DNA of 64,000 nucleotides, taken from positions 1 through 64,000 of the forward strand of contig CAYXEH010000007.1 in assembly GCA_964463915.1 (NCBI GenBank). The letters are read 5' to 3'. Below, one piece after another: positions 42,266 through 50,947 of the stretch. The position numbers and the translations under genes were made by a program. Position 1 is the stretch's first letter. Every line of letters starts with the position of its first letter. The DNA is from PUPG01 sp964463915 (GTDB lineage: Bacteria; Bacteroidota; Bacteroidia; Bacteroidales; UBA7960). The notes under the pieces were generated by a model. That model was not told the origin of the DNA. It was given only the letters and a program-made list of their open reading frames with translations, and did no database searches.

Positions 42266-42585
42266 TAGTCAATTACCTCCCCTGTCTTTTTGGAATATCG
42301 TACCAGTTTATTGTCACTGTCAAGCTTCCTGCCCACACGGGTCGGATTTCCTTTTGCATCCGTAACCATAAGGTTTGATACGTGGACACTGGCTTCCTTT
42401 TTTACAATGCCGCCTTGCGGACTTCCGGCACTGGGTTTGGTATGTTTGGAAACCATGTTGACTCCCTCTACCAAAGCCCTTTGCTTCTTGGTATCAACCA
42501 TAAGTACTTTGCCTGTGGAACCTTTTTCATTTCCGGCAATCACTTTTACGGTATCTCCTTTTTTTATATGTAACTTGGGTTGCAT
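42265..42585 (-). CDS. rplX: 50S ribosomal protein uL24
   Basis: 106 aa. uL24 starts 50S assembly and lies at the exit-tunnel rim. The KOW motif is GDTVKVIAGNEKGSTGKVL near residues 10-28; NMVSKHTKPSAGSPQGGIVK and the VGRKLDSDNKLVRYSKKTGE tail follow. Its stop overlaps the rplE start. Confidence 0.97.
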   Translation of the reverse strand: MQPKLHIKKGDTVKVIAGNEKGSTGKVLMVDTKKQRALVEGVNMVSKHTKPSAGSPQGGIVKKEASVHVSNLMVTDAKGNPTRVGRKLDSDNKLVRYSKKTGEVID

Positions 42586-42602
42586 AGCTGATATTTTTAC
42601 GT

Positions 42603-42971
42603 TTAAAGCACTTCAGGTGCCAAAGAAACGATTCTCATAAATTGTTTGTCACGCAGTTCCCTTGCTACCGGTCCAAAGATACGTGTTCCACGCATCTCAT
42701 CTGTGGCTGTGAGCAGCACCACTGCATTGTCATCAAAACGGATATAGCTTCCGTCTGCACGGCGCACATCTTTCTTGGTTCTCACCACAACGGCCTTGGA
42801 AATTGTGCCCTTCTTTACGTTACCCGAAGGCAAAGCATTCTTCACTGATACAATGATTGTATCACCAATACCGGCGTATCTGCGGCGCGTACCACCTAAC
42901 ACCCGGATGCAGAGCACTTCTTTTGCTCCACTGTTATCCGCTACCGAAAGTTTGGACTCTTGCTGTATCAT
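42603..42971 (-). CDS. rplN: 50S ribosomal protein uL14
   Basis: 122 aa, standard. uL14 forms intersubunit bridges and is the binding site of the silencing factor RsfS. MIQQESKLSVADNSGAKEVL, RRYAGIGDTIIVSVKNALP and the GTRIFGPVARELRDKQFMRI segment are conserved. It starts 2 nt after rpsQ. Confidence 0.98.
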   Translation of the reverse strand: MIQQESKLSVADNSGAKEVLCIRVLGGTRRRYAGIGDTIIVSVKNALPSGNVKKGTISKAVVVRTKKDVRRADGSYIRFDDNAVVLLTATDEMRGTRIFGPVARELRDKQFMRIVSLAPEVL

Positions 42972-42973
42972 AA

Positions 42974-43231
42974 TTACTTCGCTCTTTCAAGAATTTCAAC
43001 TAATCTCCAACATTTATTCTTACTCAAAGGCCTGGTTTCCATGATGCGTACCTTGTCTCCGATGTTGGAATCATTTTTCTCATCATGTGCCATAAACCGG
43101 GAAGTCTTTTTGACAAACTTACCGTACATGGGATGCCGTACCCGACGCAAAACTTCGACGACAATGGATTTATCCATCTTGTTACTAACAACAAGACCTG
43201 TTCTCTCTTTTCTGGTTTTTCTGCTTTCCAT
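42974..43231 (-). CDS. rpsQ: 30S ribosomal protein uS17
   Basis: 85 aa OB-fold protein of the small-subunit body. RKTRKERTGLVVSNKMDKSI, RRVRHPMYGKFVKKTSRFMA and GDKVRIMETRPLSKNKCWRL are the conserved segments. 15 nt after rpmC. Confidence 0.98.
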   Translation of the reverse strand: MESRKTRKERTGLVVSNKMDKSIVVEVLRRVRHPMYGKFVKKTSRFMAHDEKNDSNIGDKVRIMETRPLSKNKCWRLVEILERAK

Positions 43232-43246
43232 CTGACTGTCTCTTTA

Positions 43247-43444
43247 TTATTTTTCCTCTAATTCCCTTCGACGGAGCTCCGTTTGAATACGGGCAACAGT
43301 TCTGCGATAGTCCTTAATTTTCTGCGGGTTTTCAAGCGGAGATACCGCATGATTCATCCGAAGTTTCCGCAACTGCTTCTGCTCCTCTTCCATACGTTCC
43401 AGGAGCTCGCCGGTTGACATTTCACGAATTACATTCTGCTTCAT
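43247..43444 (-). CDS. rpmC: 50S ribosomal protein uL29
   Basis: 65 aa, two long helices forming a hairpin at the tunnel exit, where SRP and trigger factor dock. EMSTGELLERMEEEQKQLRK, MNHAVSPLENPQKIKDYRRT and VARIQTELRRREL are typical. In most bacteria rpmC abuts rplP; here 145 nt with a promoter-like signal lie between. Confidence 0.96.
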   Translation of the reverse strand: MKQNVIREMSTGELLERMEEEQKQLRKLRMNHAVSPLENPQKIKDYRRTVARIQTELRRRELEEK

Positions 43445-43557
43445 TGTGCGTGAATTTTATTTCTTGTCAGCAATCCCGCCTCTCGGCGGATATAAGGGGG
43501 TGAAAAATCCAGACAGGTAACGGCTGTGTTGGTGTTTAATCCCCTGCAAAAAGGCTG
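43445..43557 (-). promoter_or_regulatory. Untranslated leader before rpmC with a GC-rich hairpin
   Basis: If the promoter at 43558-43589 is used, rpmC gets a leader of about 105 nt. It contains a CCGCC-GAGA-GGCGG hairpin (43477-43492 region) about 35 nt before the start, which could affect translation or elongation. Confidence 0.45.
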
Positions 43558-43589
43558 CAAAGTTACAATTTTTTCTTAATACCGCTCAA
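43558..43589 (-). promoter_or_regulatory. Internal promoter of the ribosomal cluster (TTG ... TAACTTTG)
   Basis: On the minus strand TTG (43587-43589), directly after the rplP stop, is followed after 21 bases by TAACTTTG (43558-43565). Both boxes and the spacing fit the Bacteroidota consensus. It would drive rpmC and all genes below. Confidence 0.65.
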
Positions 43590-44012
43590 CTATTTATCAA
43601 CATAATCCCTTCTTACCACAAATTTGGTAAGAATGGGTAATTTCTGAGCCCCTAACCGCATGGCTTCTTTGGCTGTTTCCATGGTTACCCCGTCAGATTC
43701 AAAGAGAATACGACCGGGTGAAACACGTGCCACAAAATATTCCGGGGCACCTTTCCCTTTACCCATACGTACCTCTGCAGGTTTCTTGGTAATGGGCTTA
43801 TCGGGAAAAATACGTATCCAAAGCTGTCCCTCACGTTTCATCCGACGCGTAATGGCCTGACGGGCGGCCTCAATCTGGCGACCGGTTATCCAGCTCTCCT
43901 CCAGGGCTTTCACTCCAAAAGAGCCAAAGGCCAGTTCAGCGCCACGCTTGGTATTGCCTTTCATGCGGCCCTTTTGCTGCTTCCTGAATTTGGTTTTCTT
44001 AGGCTGTAACAT
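43590..44012 (-). CDS. rplP: 50S ribosomal protein uL16
   Basis: 140 aa. uL16 helps form the A-site side of the peptidyl transferase centre. MLQPKKTKFRKQQKGRMKGN, WITGRQIEAARQAITRRMKR and MGKGKGAPEYFVARVSPGRI are intact; the arginine that is hydroxylated by YcfD in E. coli lies in the RMGKGKG region. 38 nt after rpsC. Confidence 0.98.
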   Translation of the reverse strand: MLQPKKTKFRKQQKGRMKGNTKRGAELAFGSFGVKALEESWITGRQIEAARQAITRRMKREGQLWIRIFPDKPITKKPAEVRMGKGKGAPEYFVARVSPGRILFESDGVTMETAKEAMRLGAQKLPILTKFVVRRDYVDK

Positions 44013-44050
44013 TATTCAACACTTTTCTTTATTGACACTTCAATGGCTAA

Positions 44051-44761
44051 TTATTTCTTTCTTCTGCCGCCAAAACGGCCGCCACCTCCTGCCCTGCCTT
44101 TGGCAGGTTCTTCGACAAATGGCGCAAGGTCAGGTTTCCCGTAAATCTCTCCTTTACAGATCCAGACTTTAATCCCGATACGACCATATGTGGTATGGGC
44201 TTCCACACCCGCAAAATCGATATCTGCACGCAATGTATGCAGCGGGATACGACCCTCTTTATATGTCTCTGTACGGGCCATTTCAGCACCACCCAGCCGT
44301 CCGCTGACGGTGACCTTGATCCCTTCCGCCCCAAGACGCATGGTCGAGGAGATGGCTGTTTTCACAGCACGACGAAAAGAGATCCGTCCTTCGATCTGCT
44401 TGGCTACGTTCTGGGCAACCAGGTATGCATCCAGTTCAGGGCGTTTGATCTCGCTGATATTGATTTGTATCTCCTTATTGGTTAACTTCTTGAGCTCTTC
44501 TTTCAGCTTGTCAACCTCCTGACCACCTTTACCAATGATAATACCGGGGCGGGCCGTATTGATATTTACCGTTACAAGTTTCAGCGTTCTTTCAATAAAA
44601 ATCTTGGAAACACCTGCCTTTGACAAACGGGCATGGAGATATTTGCGGATCTTATTGTCTTCCACCAGTTTAGCTGCATACTTATTGCCCCCGTACCAGT
44701 TGGACTCCCATCCTTTGATGACACCAAGCCTGAAGCCGGTTGGATTTGTCTTCTGTCCCAT
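44051..44761 (-). CDS. rpsC: 30S ribosomal protein uS3
   Basis: 236 aa. uS3 lines the mRNA entry channel and has helicase activity with uS4 and uS5. MGQKTNPTGFRLGVIKGWES at the start; the KH domain has RPGIIIGKGGQEVDKLKEEL near 66-85; the C-terminal domain has VSGRLGGAEMARTETYKEGR and TTYGRIGIKVWICKGEIY. A Gly/Arg/Lys-rich tail (KGRAGGGGRFGGRRKK) ends the protein. 11 nt after rplV. Confidence 0.98.
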   Translation of the reverse strand: MGQKTNPTGFRLGVIKGWESNWYGGNKYAAKLVEDNKIRKYLHARLSKAGVSKIFIERTLKLVTVNINTARPGIIIGKGGQEVDKLKEELKKLTNKEIQINISEIKRPELDAYLVAQNVAKQIEGRISFRRAVKTAISSTMRLGAEGIKVTVSGRLGGAEMARTETYKEGRIPLHTLRADIDFAGVEAHTTYGRIGIKVWICKGEIYGKPDLAPFVEEPAKGRAGGGGRFGGRRKK

Positions 44762-44772
44762 CTGAGAATTAT

Positions 44773-45177
44773 TTATTCGTTCGTATTTTTACTATCTACA
44801 TAAATCGTTACGTGATTAGACCGTTTGCGGATACGGTGAGCACGGCCCTGAGGTGCAGGACGAAGCCTTTTCAGCATGCGCGCACCGTCCACGTGAATGG
44901 TCTTCACATAAAGATTGCTGTCTTCAAGACGTACACCCTCGTTCTTGTTCTGCCAGTTGGCAATGGCTGAAAGCAAAAGCCTTTCCAGTCGCTCAGCAGC
45001 TTCTTTCTTGGTATATTTCAACATGGCCAGCGCCTTATTCACTTCCTGTCCGCGGATCATATCCGCAACAAGACGCATTTTCCGGGGAGAAGTGGGGCAA
45101 TTTCTCAAACTTGCGTAATATTGGGTTTTTCGCTCCTCCTTGAGCCTTTCAGCCCTGATATGTTTTCTTAATCCCAT
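44773..45177 (-). CDS. rplV: 50S ribosomal protein uL22
   Basis: 134 aa. The long beta hairpin of uL22 lines the exit tunnel, a site of macrolide resistance changes. LRNCPTSPRKMRLVADMIRG, AERLERLLLSAIANWQNKNE and RPAPQGRAHRIRKRSNHVTI are conserved. 12 nt after rpsS. Confidence 0.98.
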   Translation of the reverse strand: MGLRKHIRAERLKEERKTQYYASLRNCPTSPRKMRLVADMIRGQEVNKALAMLKYTKKEAAERLERLLLSAIANWQNKNEGVRLEDSNLYVKTIHVDGARMLKRLRPAPQGRAHRIRKRSNHVTIYVDSKNTNE

Positions 45178-45189
45178 TGTAACAATCCT

Positions 45190-45468
45190 TTATTTTTTGG
45201 CTTTATCTTTTTTACCTGCGTGGCCGCGGAACTGACGGGTCGGGGCAAATTCCCCCAGTTTATGTCCCACCATGTTCTCAGTAATGTACACAGGGATGAA
45301 TTTATTCCCGTTATGCACAGCAATGGTGAGTCCGACGAATTCCGGAGAGATCATGGAAGCCCTTGACCAGGTCTTGATCACAGACTTCTTGCTGCTCCCG
45401 GCCATGGCCAGAACTTTCTTCTCCAGCTTGTAATGTATATAAGGTCCTTTTTTTAATGAACGACTCAT
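45190..45468 (-). CDS. rpsS: 30S ribosomal protein uS19
   Basis: 92 aa. uS19 pairs with uS13 at the head of the small subunit. MSRSLKKGPYIHYKLEKKVL, IKTWSRASMISPEFVGLTIA, and the signature VHNGNKFIPVYITENMVGHK with LGEFAPTRQFRGH. 30 nt after rplB. Confidence 0.98.
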   Translation of the reverse strand: MSRSLKKGPYIHYKLEKKVLAMAGSSKKSVIKTWSRASMISPEFVGLTIAVHNGNKFIPVYITENMVGHKLGEFAPTRQFRGHAGKKDKAKK

Positions 45469-45498
45469 ATCGATGTAATTTTCCAGATTAAAAACTGC

Positions 45499-46323
45499 TT
45501 ATTTTTTCCTTCTTTCCAGGATGAGCCTATTGGAAGCCTTCTTCCGGTTACGTGTTTTAAAACCTTTTGCCGGCAATCCTTTCCTGCTCCTGGGGTGACC
45601 TCCTGATGCACGGCCTTCACCACCGCCCATGGGGTGATCAACCGGGTTCATCACAACCGGACGGGTACGTGGCCGATGCCCGAGCCAGCGCCTGCGGCCT
45701 GCCTTGCCTGACATCTCATGCATGTGGTCCGGATTGGAGGTGGTTCCGATGGTTGCCTTACAAGACACAAGCACCATGCGAATTTCACCCGAAGGAAGTT
45801 TCAATGCAGCATACTTTCCTTCCCTGGAAGTAAGCTGGGCATAGGTACCGGCACTTCGTGCCATTTTACCACCCTGGCCTGGCTGCAGTTCGATGTTGTG
45901 CACCACGGTTCCCAGCGGAATGTCACGGAGAAATAGTGTATTTCCCACATCCGGGGTTGCTTTTTCGCCCGACATAATGGTTTGGCCAATCTGCAGCCCG
46001 TTGGGTGCAATGATATAGCGTTTCTCGCCATCAGCATAAAACAGCAACGCAATACGGGCCGAACGGTTCGGGTCGTATTCTATACTCTTTACCGTAGCCG
46101 GAACCCCGTCTTTATTACGTTTAAAGTCAATCGAACGATAGCTTTTCTTGTGACCACCACCAATGTAGCGCATGGTCATCCTACCCTGGTTGTTCCTTCC
46201 CCCGGATTTGTGCGTTCCTTTGGTAAGACGCTTCTCGGGTTTAGGTACAGTTATCTCGTCAAAAGCACTGATTACCTTGTTGCGTTGCCCAGGTGTTGTC
46301 GGTTTGAATTTTTTTAACGCCAT
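45499..46323 (-). CDS. rplB: 50S ribosomal protein uL2
   Basis: 274 aa. uL2 is needed for subunit joining and peptidyl transfer. KRLTKGTHKSGGRNNQGRMT near the start, the SH3-like middle domain, and the C-terminal DHPMGGGEGRASGGHPRSRK loop with the conserved His that reaches toward the active site. It starts 6 nt after rplW. Confidence 0.98.
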   Translation of the reverse strand: MALKKFKPTTPGQRNKVISAFDEITVPKPEKRLTKGTHKSGGRNNQGRMTMRYIGGGHKKSYRSIDFKRNKDGVPATVKSIEYDPNRSARIALLFYADGEKRYIIAPNGLQIGQTIMSGEKATPDVGNTLFLRDIPLGTVVHNIELQPGQGGKMARSAGTYAQLTSREGKYAALKLPSGEIRMVLVSCKATIGTTSNPDHMHEMSGKAGRRRWLGHRPRTRPVVMNPVDHPMGGGEGRASGGHPRSRKGLPAKGFKTRNRKKASNRLILERRKK

Positions 46324-46329
46324 AAATCC

Positions 46330-46623
46330 TTATATGTTGCTGTAAAAATCAATGGTTTCACCATCGCGCAAAGTGACGATGGCTTTTTTAAAATTATTTT
46401 TTCTGCCAGTCTGAAAGCCGGTTCTGGTGTAACGCATGGAGCGCTTACCAAGATAGACCATGGTGTTTACAGAGGCTACCGGAACTCCGTACATATCTTC
46501 CACCGCCTTTTTGATCTGAGACTTGCTGGCCCGCCTGTCAACGATAAAGCCGTAACGACTGGGGTACTTTTCTGTAACCGCCGTCATTTTCTCGGTAATT
46601 AATGGCTTGATTAAAACTTCCAT
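46330..46623 (-). CDS. rplW: 50S ribosomal protein uL23
   Basis: 97 aa from the ATG at 46623 (MEVLIKPLITEKMTAVTE); an in-frame start at 46656 adds 11 untypical residues. uL23 is the main docking point for trigger factor and SRP at the tunnel exit. The RYGFIVDRRASKSQIKKAVE and VNTMVYLGKRSMRYTRTGFQ segments are conserved. 50 nt after rplD. Confidence 0.97.
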   Translation of the reverse strand: MEVLIKPLITEKMTAVTEKYPSRYGFIVDRRASKSQIKKAVEDMYGVPVASVNTMVYLGKRSMRYTRTGFQTGRKNNFKKAIVTLRDGETIDFYSNI

Positions 46624-46673
46624 GTTGATGTATGTTTGGGGTCGATCTTCTTCCAACCCGTTACCTTATAATA

Positions 46674-47306
46674 TTACTGTTTCTGAAAAATGTTTTCCAG
46701 TTCCTTCAATGCACCCTCAACAAAAAGCACCCGGTCAGCATTCAGGATCATGTATGTGTTAAGCTGATCAGCCCTGACTACAAATGCACGGGGAATATTC
46801 CGTGACGACAGTTGAATTGTTCTGTCACCTTCAGGCAATACCAACAGGGTTTTCTTTCCGTCCAGCTCAAAGCTCCTGAGAATCTCAAAGAATTTCTTCG
46901 TACTGGGAGCTTCCATGGTAAAATCCTCCAGCACCATCAGATTCTCATCTTTAGCCTTATAGGAAAGCGCTGACTTCCGTGCCAGTTGTTTCACTTTTTT
47001 ATTCACCTTAAAAGAGTAATCCCTGGGCTGGGGTCCGAAGATCACACCACCGCCACGCAAGAGGGGCGATTTGATATCCCCGATTCTGGCAGCACCAGTT
47101 CCTTTCTGACGGCGGAGCTTCTTTGTACTCCCCTTAATTTCACCACGCTCTTTGGTCTTATGGGTACCCTGACGTCGGTTCGCCATATGCTGCTTCACAT
47201 CAAGATAAATGGCGTGATCATTGGGTGTGATCCCAAAAATCTCATCACTCAATGCAAGGGTTTTCGACGTCTTGCTTCCATCAATACTATATACTGTTAA
47301 CTCCAT
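46674..47306 (-). CDS. rplD: 50S ribosomal protein uL4
   Basis: 210 aa. uL4 lines the tunnel beside uL22; in E. coli it also represses the S10 operon. HMANRRQGTHKTKERGEIKG, KLRRQKGTGAARIGDIKSPL with LLRGGGVIFGPQPRDYSFKV form the tunnel loop; the C-terminal part has ILRSFELDGKKTLLVLPEGD. It overlaps rplC by 10 nt, so translation is coupled. Confidence 0.98.
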   Translation of the reverse strand: MELTVYSIDGSKTSKTLALSDEIFGITPNDHAIYLDVKQHMANRRQGTHKTKERGEIKGSTKKLRRQKGTGAARIGDIKSPLLRGGGVIFGPQPRDYSFKVNKKVKQLARKSALSYKAKDENLMVLEDFTMEAPSTKKFFEILRSFELDGKKTLLVLPEGDRTIQLSSRNIPRAFVVRADQLNTYMILNADRVLFVEGALKELENIFQKQ

Positions 47307-47926
47307 CTCTCGAGAATTAAATATGATCCATTGGGGCCTGGAACAGACCCTTTAACAACAATAATGTTCTTTTCCGGAATCAGCTTCATCACCTGAAGGT
47401 TGATCATTTTTACCCGATTGCCTCCGGTGCGGCCTGCCATGCGCATTCCCTTGAAAACCCTTGACGGCCATGAAGAAGCACCCAGGGAGCCAGGAGCACG
47501 GAGCCGGTTATGCTGACCGTGAGTCGCCTGACCAACACCGGAAAAACCATGCCTTTTTACAACACCCTGAAATCCTTTTCCCTTACTAATACCAACCACA
47601 TCAATATATTCACCTTCAATGAAAATATCCGCTTTCAGTATGTCACCAAAGCCTTTCTGATGACCTTTCTCAAAACGGGTAAATTCAGCGACCACTTTTT
47701 TTGGTGTAGTTTTCGCTTTGGCAAAGTGTCCCTGCATGGGCTTATTTACCAACTTTTCCCGCTTATCGTCAAAAGCAAGCTGAATAGCCTCATATCCGTC
47801 CTGTTCCTTTGTCTTTATCTGCGTAACAACACATGGACCAGCTTCTACTACGGTGCATGGGATATTTTTCCCAGAGGCATCAAACATGCTGGTCATTCCA
47901 ATTTTTTTTCCAATTAATCCTGACAT
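47297..47926 (-). CDS. rplC: 50S ribosomal protein uL3
   Basis: 209 aa. uL3 starts 50S assembly and reaches the peptidyl transferase centre. MSGLIGKKIGMTSMFDASGK, the signature FAKAKTTPKKVVAEFTRFEK, and the loop GKGFQGVVKRHGFSGVGQAT with GQHNRLRAPGSLGASSWPSR; the Gln in that loop is methylated by PrmB in E. coli. 43 nt after rpsJ. Confidence 0.98.
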   Translation of the reverse strand: MSGLIGKKIGMTSMFDASGKNIPCTVVEAGPCVVTQIKTKEQDGYEAIQLAFDDKREKLVNKPMQGHFAKAKTTPKKVVAEFTRFEKGHQKGFGDILKADIFIEGEYIDVVGISKGKGFQGVVKRHGFSGVGQATHGQHNRLRAPGSLGASSWPSRVFKGMRMAGRTGGNRVKMINLQVMKLIPEKNIIVVKGSVPGPNGSYLILERWS

Positions 47927-47969
47927 CTCTTGTCGATTTTATCTGTACGCAATATCAATTGATTGTATC

Positions 47970-48275
47970 CTAGACCTTAATCTCAACTTCCACACCACTG
48001 GGCAGCTCAAGCTTCATGAGCGCATCAACCGTCTTGGCACTGGAGGAATAGATATCCATCAGGCGCTTATAAGAGCAAAGCTGAAATTGTTCCCTTGCTT
48101 TTTTGTTGACAAAAGGAGACTTAAGCACGGTAAATTTCTGCTTGTTGGTAGGAAGCGGAATGGGACCGTTTACTACAGCACCGGTGGTCTTTACGGTCTT
48201 TACGATCTTTTCGGCAGACTTGTCTACCAGGTTATGATCGTATGATTTTAATTTAATTCGAATTCTATGACTCAC
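47970..48275 (-). CDS. rpsJ: 30S ribosomal protein uS10 (GTG start)
   Basis: 101 aa. uS10 is a head protein of the small subunit and also the NusE antitermination factor. RIRIKLKSYDHNLVDKSAEK at the start, GPIPLPTNKQKFTVLKSPFV and LMKLELPSGVEVEIKV. The start codon is GTG at 48275, giving the normal family N terminus MSHRIRIKLK; no ATG fits. It follows fusA by 26 nt with no tuf gene between. Confidence 0.97.
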   Translation of the reverse strand: MSHRIRIKLKSYDHNLVDKSAEKIVKTVKTTGAVVNGPIPLPTNKQKFTVLKSPFVNKKAREQFQLCSYKRLMDIYSSSAKTVDALMKLELPSGVEVEIKV

Positions 48276-48301
48276 GGTTTTACTTCTTTTTTATGAAACG
48301 A

Positions 48302-50401
48302 TTAGGATTTGACACCAGATAAATTTTCGATCACTTCAGCTGCAATATTTTGCGGTACTTCCTGGAAGTGAGAAAACTCCATTGTAGAAACCGCACGACC
48401 ACTGGTCAGGGTACGCAGAGAGGTCACGTAGCCGAACATTTCAGACAGCGGAACTTCGGCATTGACAACCTGGAGATTCACCCTCGCCTCCACACCATTC
48501 AGATGACCGCGTCTCCGGTTGATGTCTCCAACCACATCACCCAGGTATTCTTCGGGGGTAACGACTTCCAGTTTCATGACCGGTTCAAGCAAAACAGGTG
48601 TGGCCTTTTTACAGGCACTCCTGAAAGCAATCTTGGCTGCAAGCTCAAATGCCAGAGCGTCAGAGTCAACATTGTGATAGGATCCATCTATCAGGCGAAC
48701 CTTCATGTTTTCCACAGGAAAACCGGCAAGTACCCCATTTTGCATGGCTCCTTTAAAGCCTTTTTCCACCGCAGGGATAAATTCCTTCGGGATATTACCC
48801 CCTTTCACCTCATCTATAAATTGCAAACCTTTCACCCCTTCATCAGCCGGACCAATTTCGAAGATGATGTCGGCAAATTTTCCTTTACCACCAGTTTGCT
48901 TCTTGTATACTTCACGATGCTTCACTTCCGAAGTAATGGCCTCTTTGTAAGCCACCTGCGGAGCACCTTGATTGGCTTCTACCTTAAACTCCCTGCGAAG
49001 CCTGTCAAGCAGCACTTCCAGGTGCAACTCACCCATTCCGCGGATAATGGTTTGTCCGCTGTCCTGGTCGGTCTCCACGATAAAAGTAGGATCCTCTTCA
49101 GCAAGCTTAACCAGGGCAGCACCAAGCTTATCAAGATCTGCCTGGGTTTTGGGCTCAATAGCCACGCTGACCACGGGTTCAGGGAAAGACATAGACTCCA
49201 GAATCACAGGGTGCTTCTCATCACACAGCGAGTCACCCGTATGAATGTTCTTAAACCCTACCGCAGCCCCGATATCTCCGGCTTCAATGCTTTCAATGGG
49301 ATTTTGTTTGTTGGCATGCATCTGAAGGATCCTGGAGATCCTTTCTTTCTTTTGTGTGGATGCATTCCAGATATAAGAGCCCGCTTTCAGGGTACCACTG
49401 TAAACGCGGAAGAAACACAGTCTTCCCACATACGGGTCAGTGGCAATTTTAAAGGCCAATGCTGCAAAAGGTTCATTCGCATCGGCCTTGATGGTATATG
49501 ATTTCTCTGTTTTTGGATTGATTCCCTCAATGGCTGCTACATCCATCGGGGAAGGCAGAAATTTGATCACAGCATCCAGCAATGCCTGAATGCCTTTATT
49601 TTTGAATGCAGAACCACATAATACCGGGGTTATCCGGAGATCAATGGTGGCTTTGCGAATAATAGACAACAACTCATCTTCTGAAATCGAATCTGGATCT
49701 TCCATGAATTTCTCCAGGAGCTCTTCGCTTTCCTCAGCACATCCCTCCACGAGCTTGGTCCGATACTTGTCTACAGTCTCCTGAAGATCTGCAGGAATCG
49801 GGATCTCTTCAAATTCCGCTCCAAGACTTTGGTCTTTCCAGACAAACGCCTTATTGGTGATCAGGTCAACAACTCCCCTGAAAGAGTCTTCATATCCGAT
49901 TGGAATCTGCAGAGGTACGGCATTCATACCCAAACGCTCCCTGATCTTCTCCACCACGCTGAAAAAATCAGCTCCTGCACGGTCCATCTTGTTAATGAAA
50001 CTAATGCGGGGCACCCCATACTTATCAGCCTGCCTCCATACCGTTTCCGATTGGGGTTCCACACCCCCTACTGCACAAAACAGGGCGATGGCACCGTCCA
50101 GCACACGAAGACTGCGTTCCACCTCCACGGTGAAATCCACGTGCCCGGGGGTGTCAATAATATTGATCTTATATTGCTTCTGGTTAAAATTCCAGAAAGT
50201 AGTGGTGGCCGCAGAGGTAATGGTAATTCCGCGCTCCTGTTCCTGAACCATCCAGTCCATGGTGGCAGACCCGTCATGGGTCTCTCCAAGCCGGTGGTTC
50301 ACACCGGTATAAAACAATACCCGCTCAGTAGTGGTAGTTTTACCGGCGTCGATATGTGCCATAATACCGATGTTGCGCGTATATGTTAAATCTCTGGCCA
50401 T
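48302..50401 (-). CDS. fusA: Translation elongation factor G
   Basis: 699 aa, standard. EF-G drives translocation with GTP. G1 AHIDAGKTTTTERVLFYTG near 15-33, G3 DTPGHVDFTVEVERSL near 88, G4 NKMDRAGADF near 142; domains II to V follow, with domain IV containing the tip region near GGKGKFADIIFEIGP and domain V ending in SGRAVSTMEFSHFQEVP. Placed in the str part of the cluster after rpsG (31 nt). Some Bacteroidota carry further EF-G-like copies; this operon copy should be the housekeeping one. Confidence 0.98.
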   Translation of the reverse strand: MARDLTYTRNIGIMAHIDAGKTTTTERVLFYTGVNHRLGETHDGSATMDWMVQEQERGITITSAATTTFWNFNQKQYKINIIDTPGHVDFTVEVERSLRVLDGAIALFCAVGGVEPQSETVWRQADKYGVPRISFINKMDRAGADFFSVVEKIRERLGMNAVPLQIPIGYEDSFRGVVDLITNKAFVWKDQSLGAEFEEIPIPADLQETVDKYRTKLVEGCAEESEELLEKFMEDPDSISEDELLSIIRKATIDLRITPVLCGSAFKNKGIQALLDAVIKFLPSPMDVAAIEGINPKTEKSYTIKADANEPFAALAFKIATDPYVGRLCFFRVYSGTLKAGSYIWNASTQKKERISRILQMHANKQNPIESIEAGDIGAAVGFKNIHTGDSLCDEKHPVILESMSFPEPVVSVAIEPKTQADLDKLGAALVKLAEEDPTFIVETDQDSGQTIIRGMGELHLEVLLDRLRREFKVEANQGAPQVAYKEAITSEVKHREVYKKQTGGKGKFADIIFEIGPADEGVKGLQFIDEVKGGNIPKEFIPAVEKGFKGAMQNGVLAGFPVENMKVRLIDGSYHNVDSDALAFELAAKIAFRSACKKATPVLLEPVMKLEVVTPEEYLGDVVGDINRRRGHLNGVEARVNLQVVNAEVPLSEMFGYVTSLRTLTSGRAVSTMEFSHFQEVPQNIAAEVIENLSGVKS

Positions 50402-50432
50402 ATATTCTGTTAATCCTTATCCTGTTCTAATC

Positions 50433-50906
50433 TTAAAATCTGAAATGAGAGAATGCCTTATTGGCATCAGCCATGCGATGGGTATCCTCTTTACGCTTGA
50501 ATGCTGCTCCTTCCTCTTTGCTTGCAGCGAGTATTTCTCCGGCAAGTCTTGAAGCCATGTTTTTTTCGTTACGCTTGCGGGCAAACTTGATCATATTCTT
50601 GATCCCCACAGACACTTTCCTGTCAGGACGAATCTCAGAAGGAATCTGGAATGTTGCACCACCGATACGACGACTGCGTACTTCCACAGCAGGAGTTACA
50701 TTGGCGAGGGCTTTTTTAAATACTTCAAGGGGATTCTCCTCTTCCTTGATCTTCTCAGCGACAATATCCATGGCATCATAAAAGATAGTATATGCCAGGT
50801 TCTTTTTCCCTCTCAGCATCAAGTTATTGACGAAACGGGTCACCAGGGTGTCATTGAACCTTGGGTCCGGGAGCAAAATGCGCTTTTTTGGTTTCGACTT
50901 TCTCAT
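50433..50906 (-). CDS. rpsG: 30S ribosomal protein uS7
   Basis: 157 aa. uS7 nucleates the small-subunit head and contacts E-site tRNA. PDPRFNDTLVTRFVNNLMLR-like PDPRFNDTLVTRFVNNLML, the signature LANVTPAVEVRSRRIGGATF and the C-terminal KRKEDTHRMADANKAFSHFR. 41 nt after rpsL. Confidence 0.98.
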   Translation of the reverse strand: MRKSKPKKRILLPDPRFNDTLVTRFVNNLMLRGKKNLAYTIFYDAMDIVAEKIKEEENPLEVFKKALANVTPAVEVRSRRIGGATFQIPSEIRPDRKVSVGIKNMIKFARKRNEKNMASRLAGEILAASKEEGAAFKRKEDTHRMADANKAFSHFRF

Positions 50907-50947
50907 GGGTTATGATAAATTTTATTCTGTATCAAGTCCTGATCACA

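Noticed and set aside
43445..43589. Missing or broken gene between rplP and rpmC
   Set aside because: No open frame or ribosomal protein fragment is present; the stretch is better explained as promoter plus leader.
48350..49501. 383-codon open frame antisense to fusA
   Set aside because: It lies wholly inside fusA, whose motifs are all intact, and has no recognisable domain.
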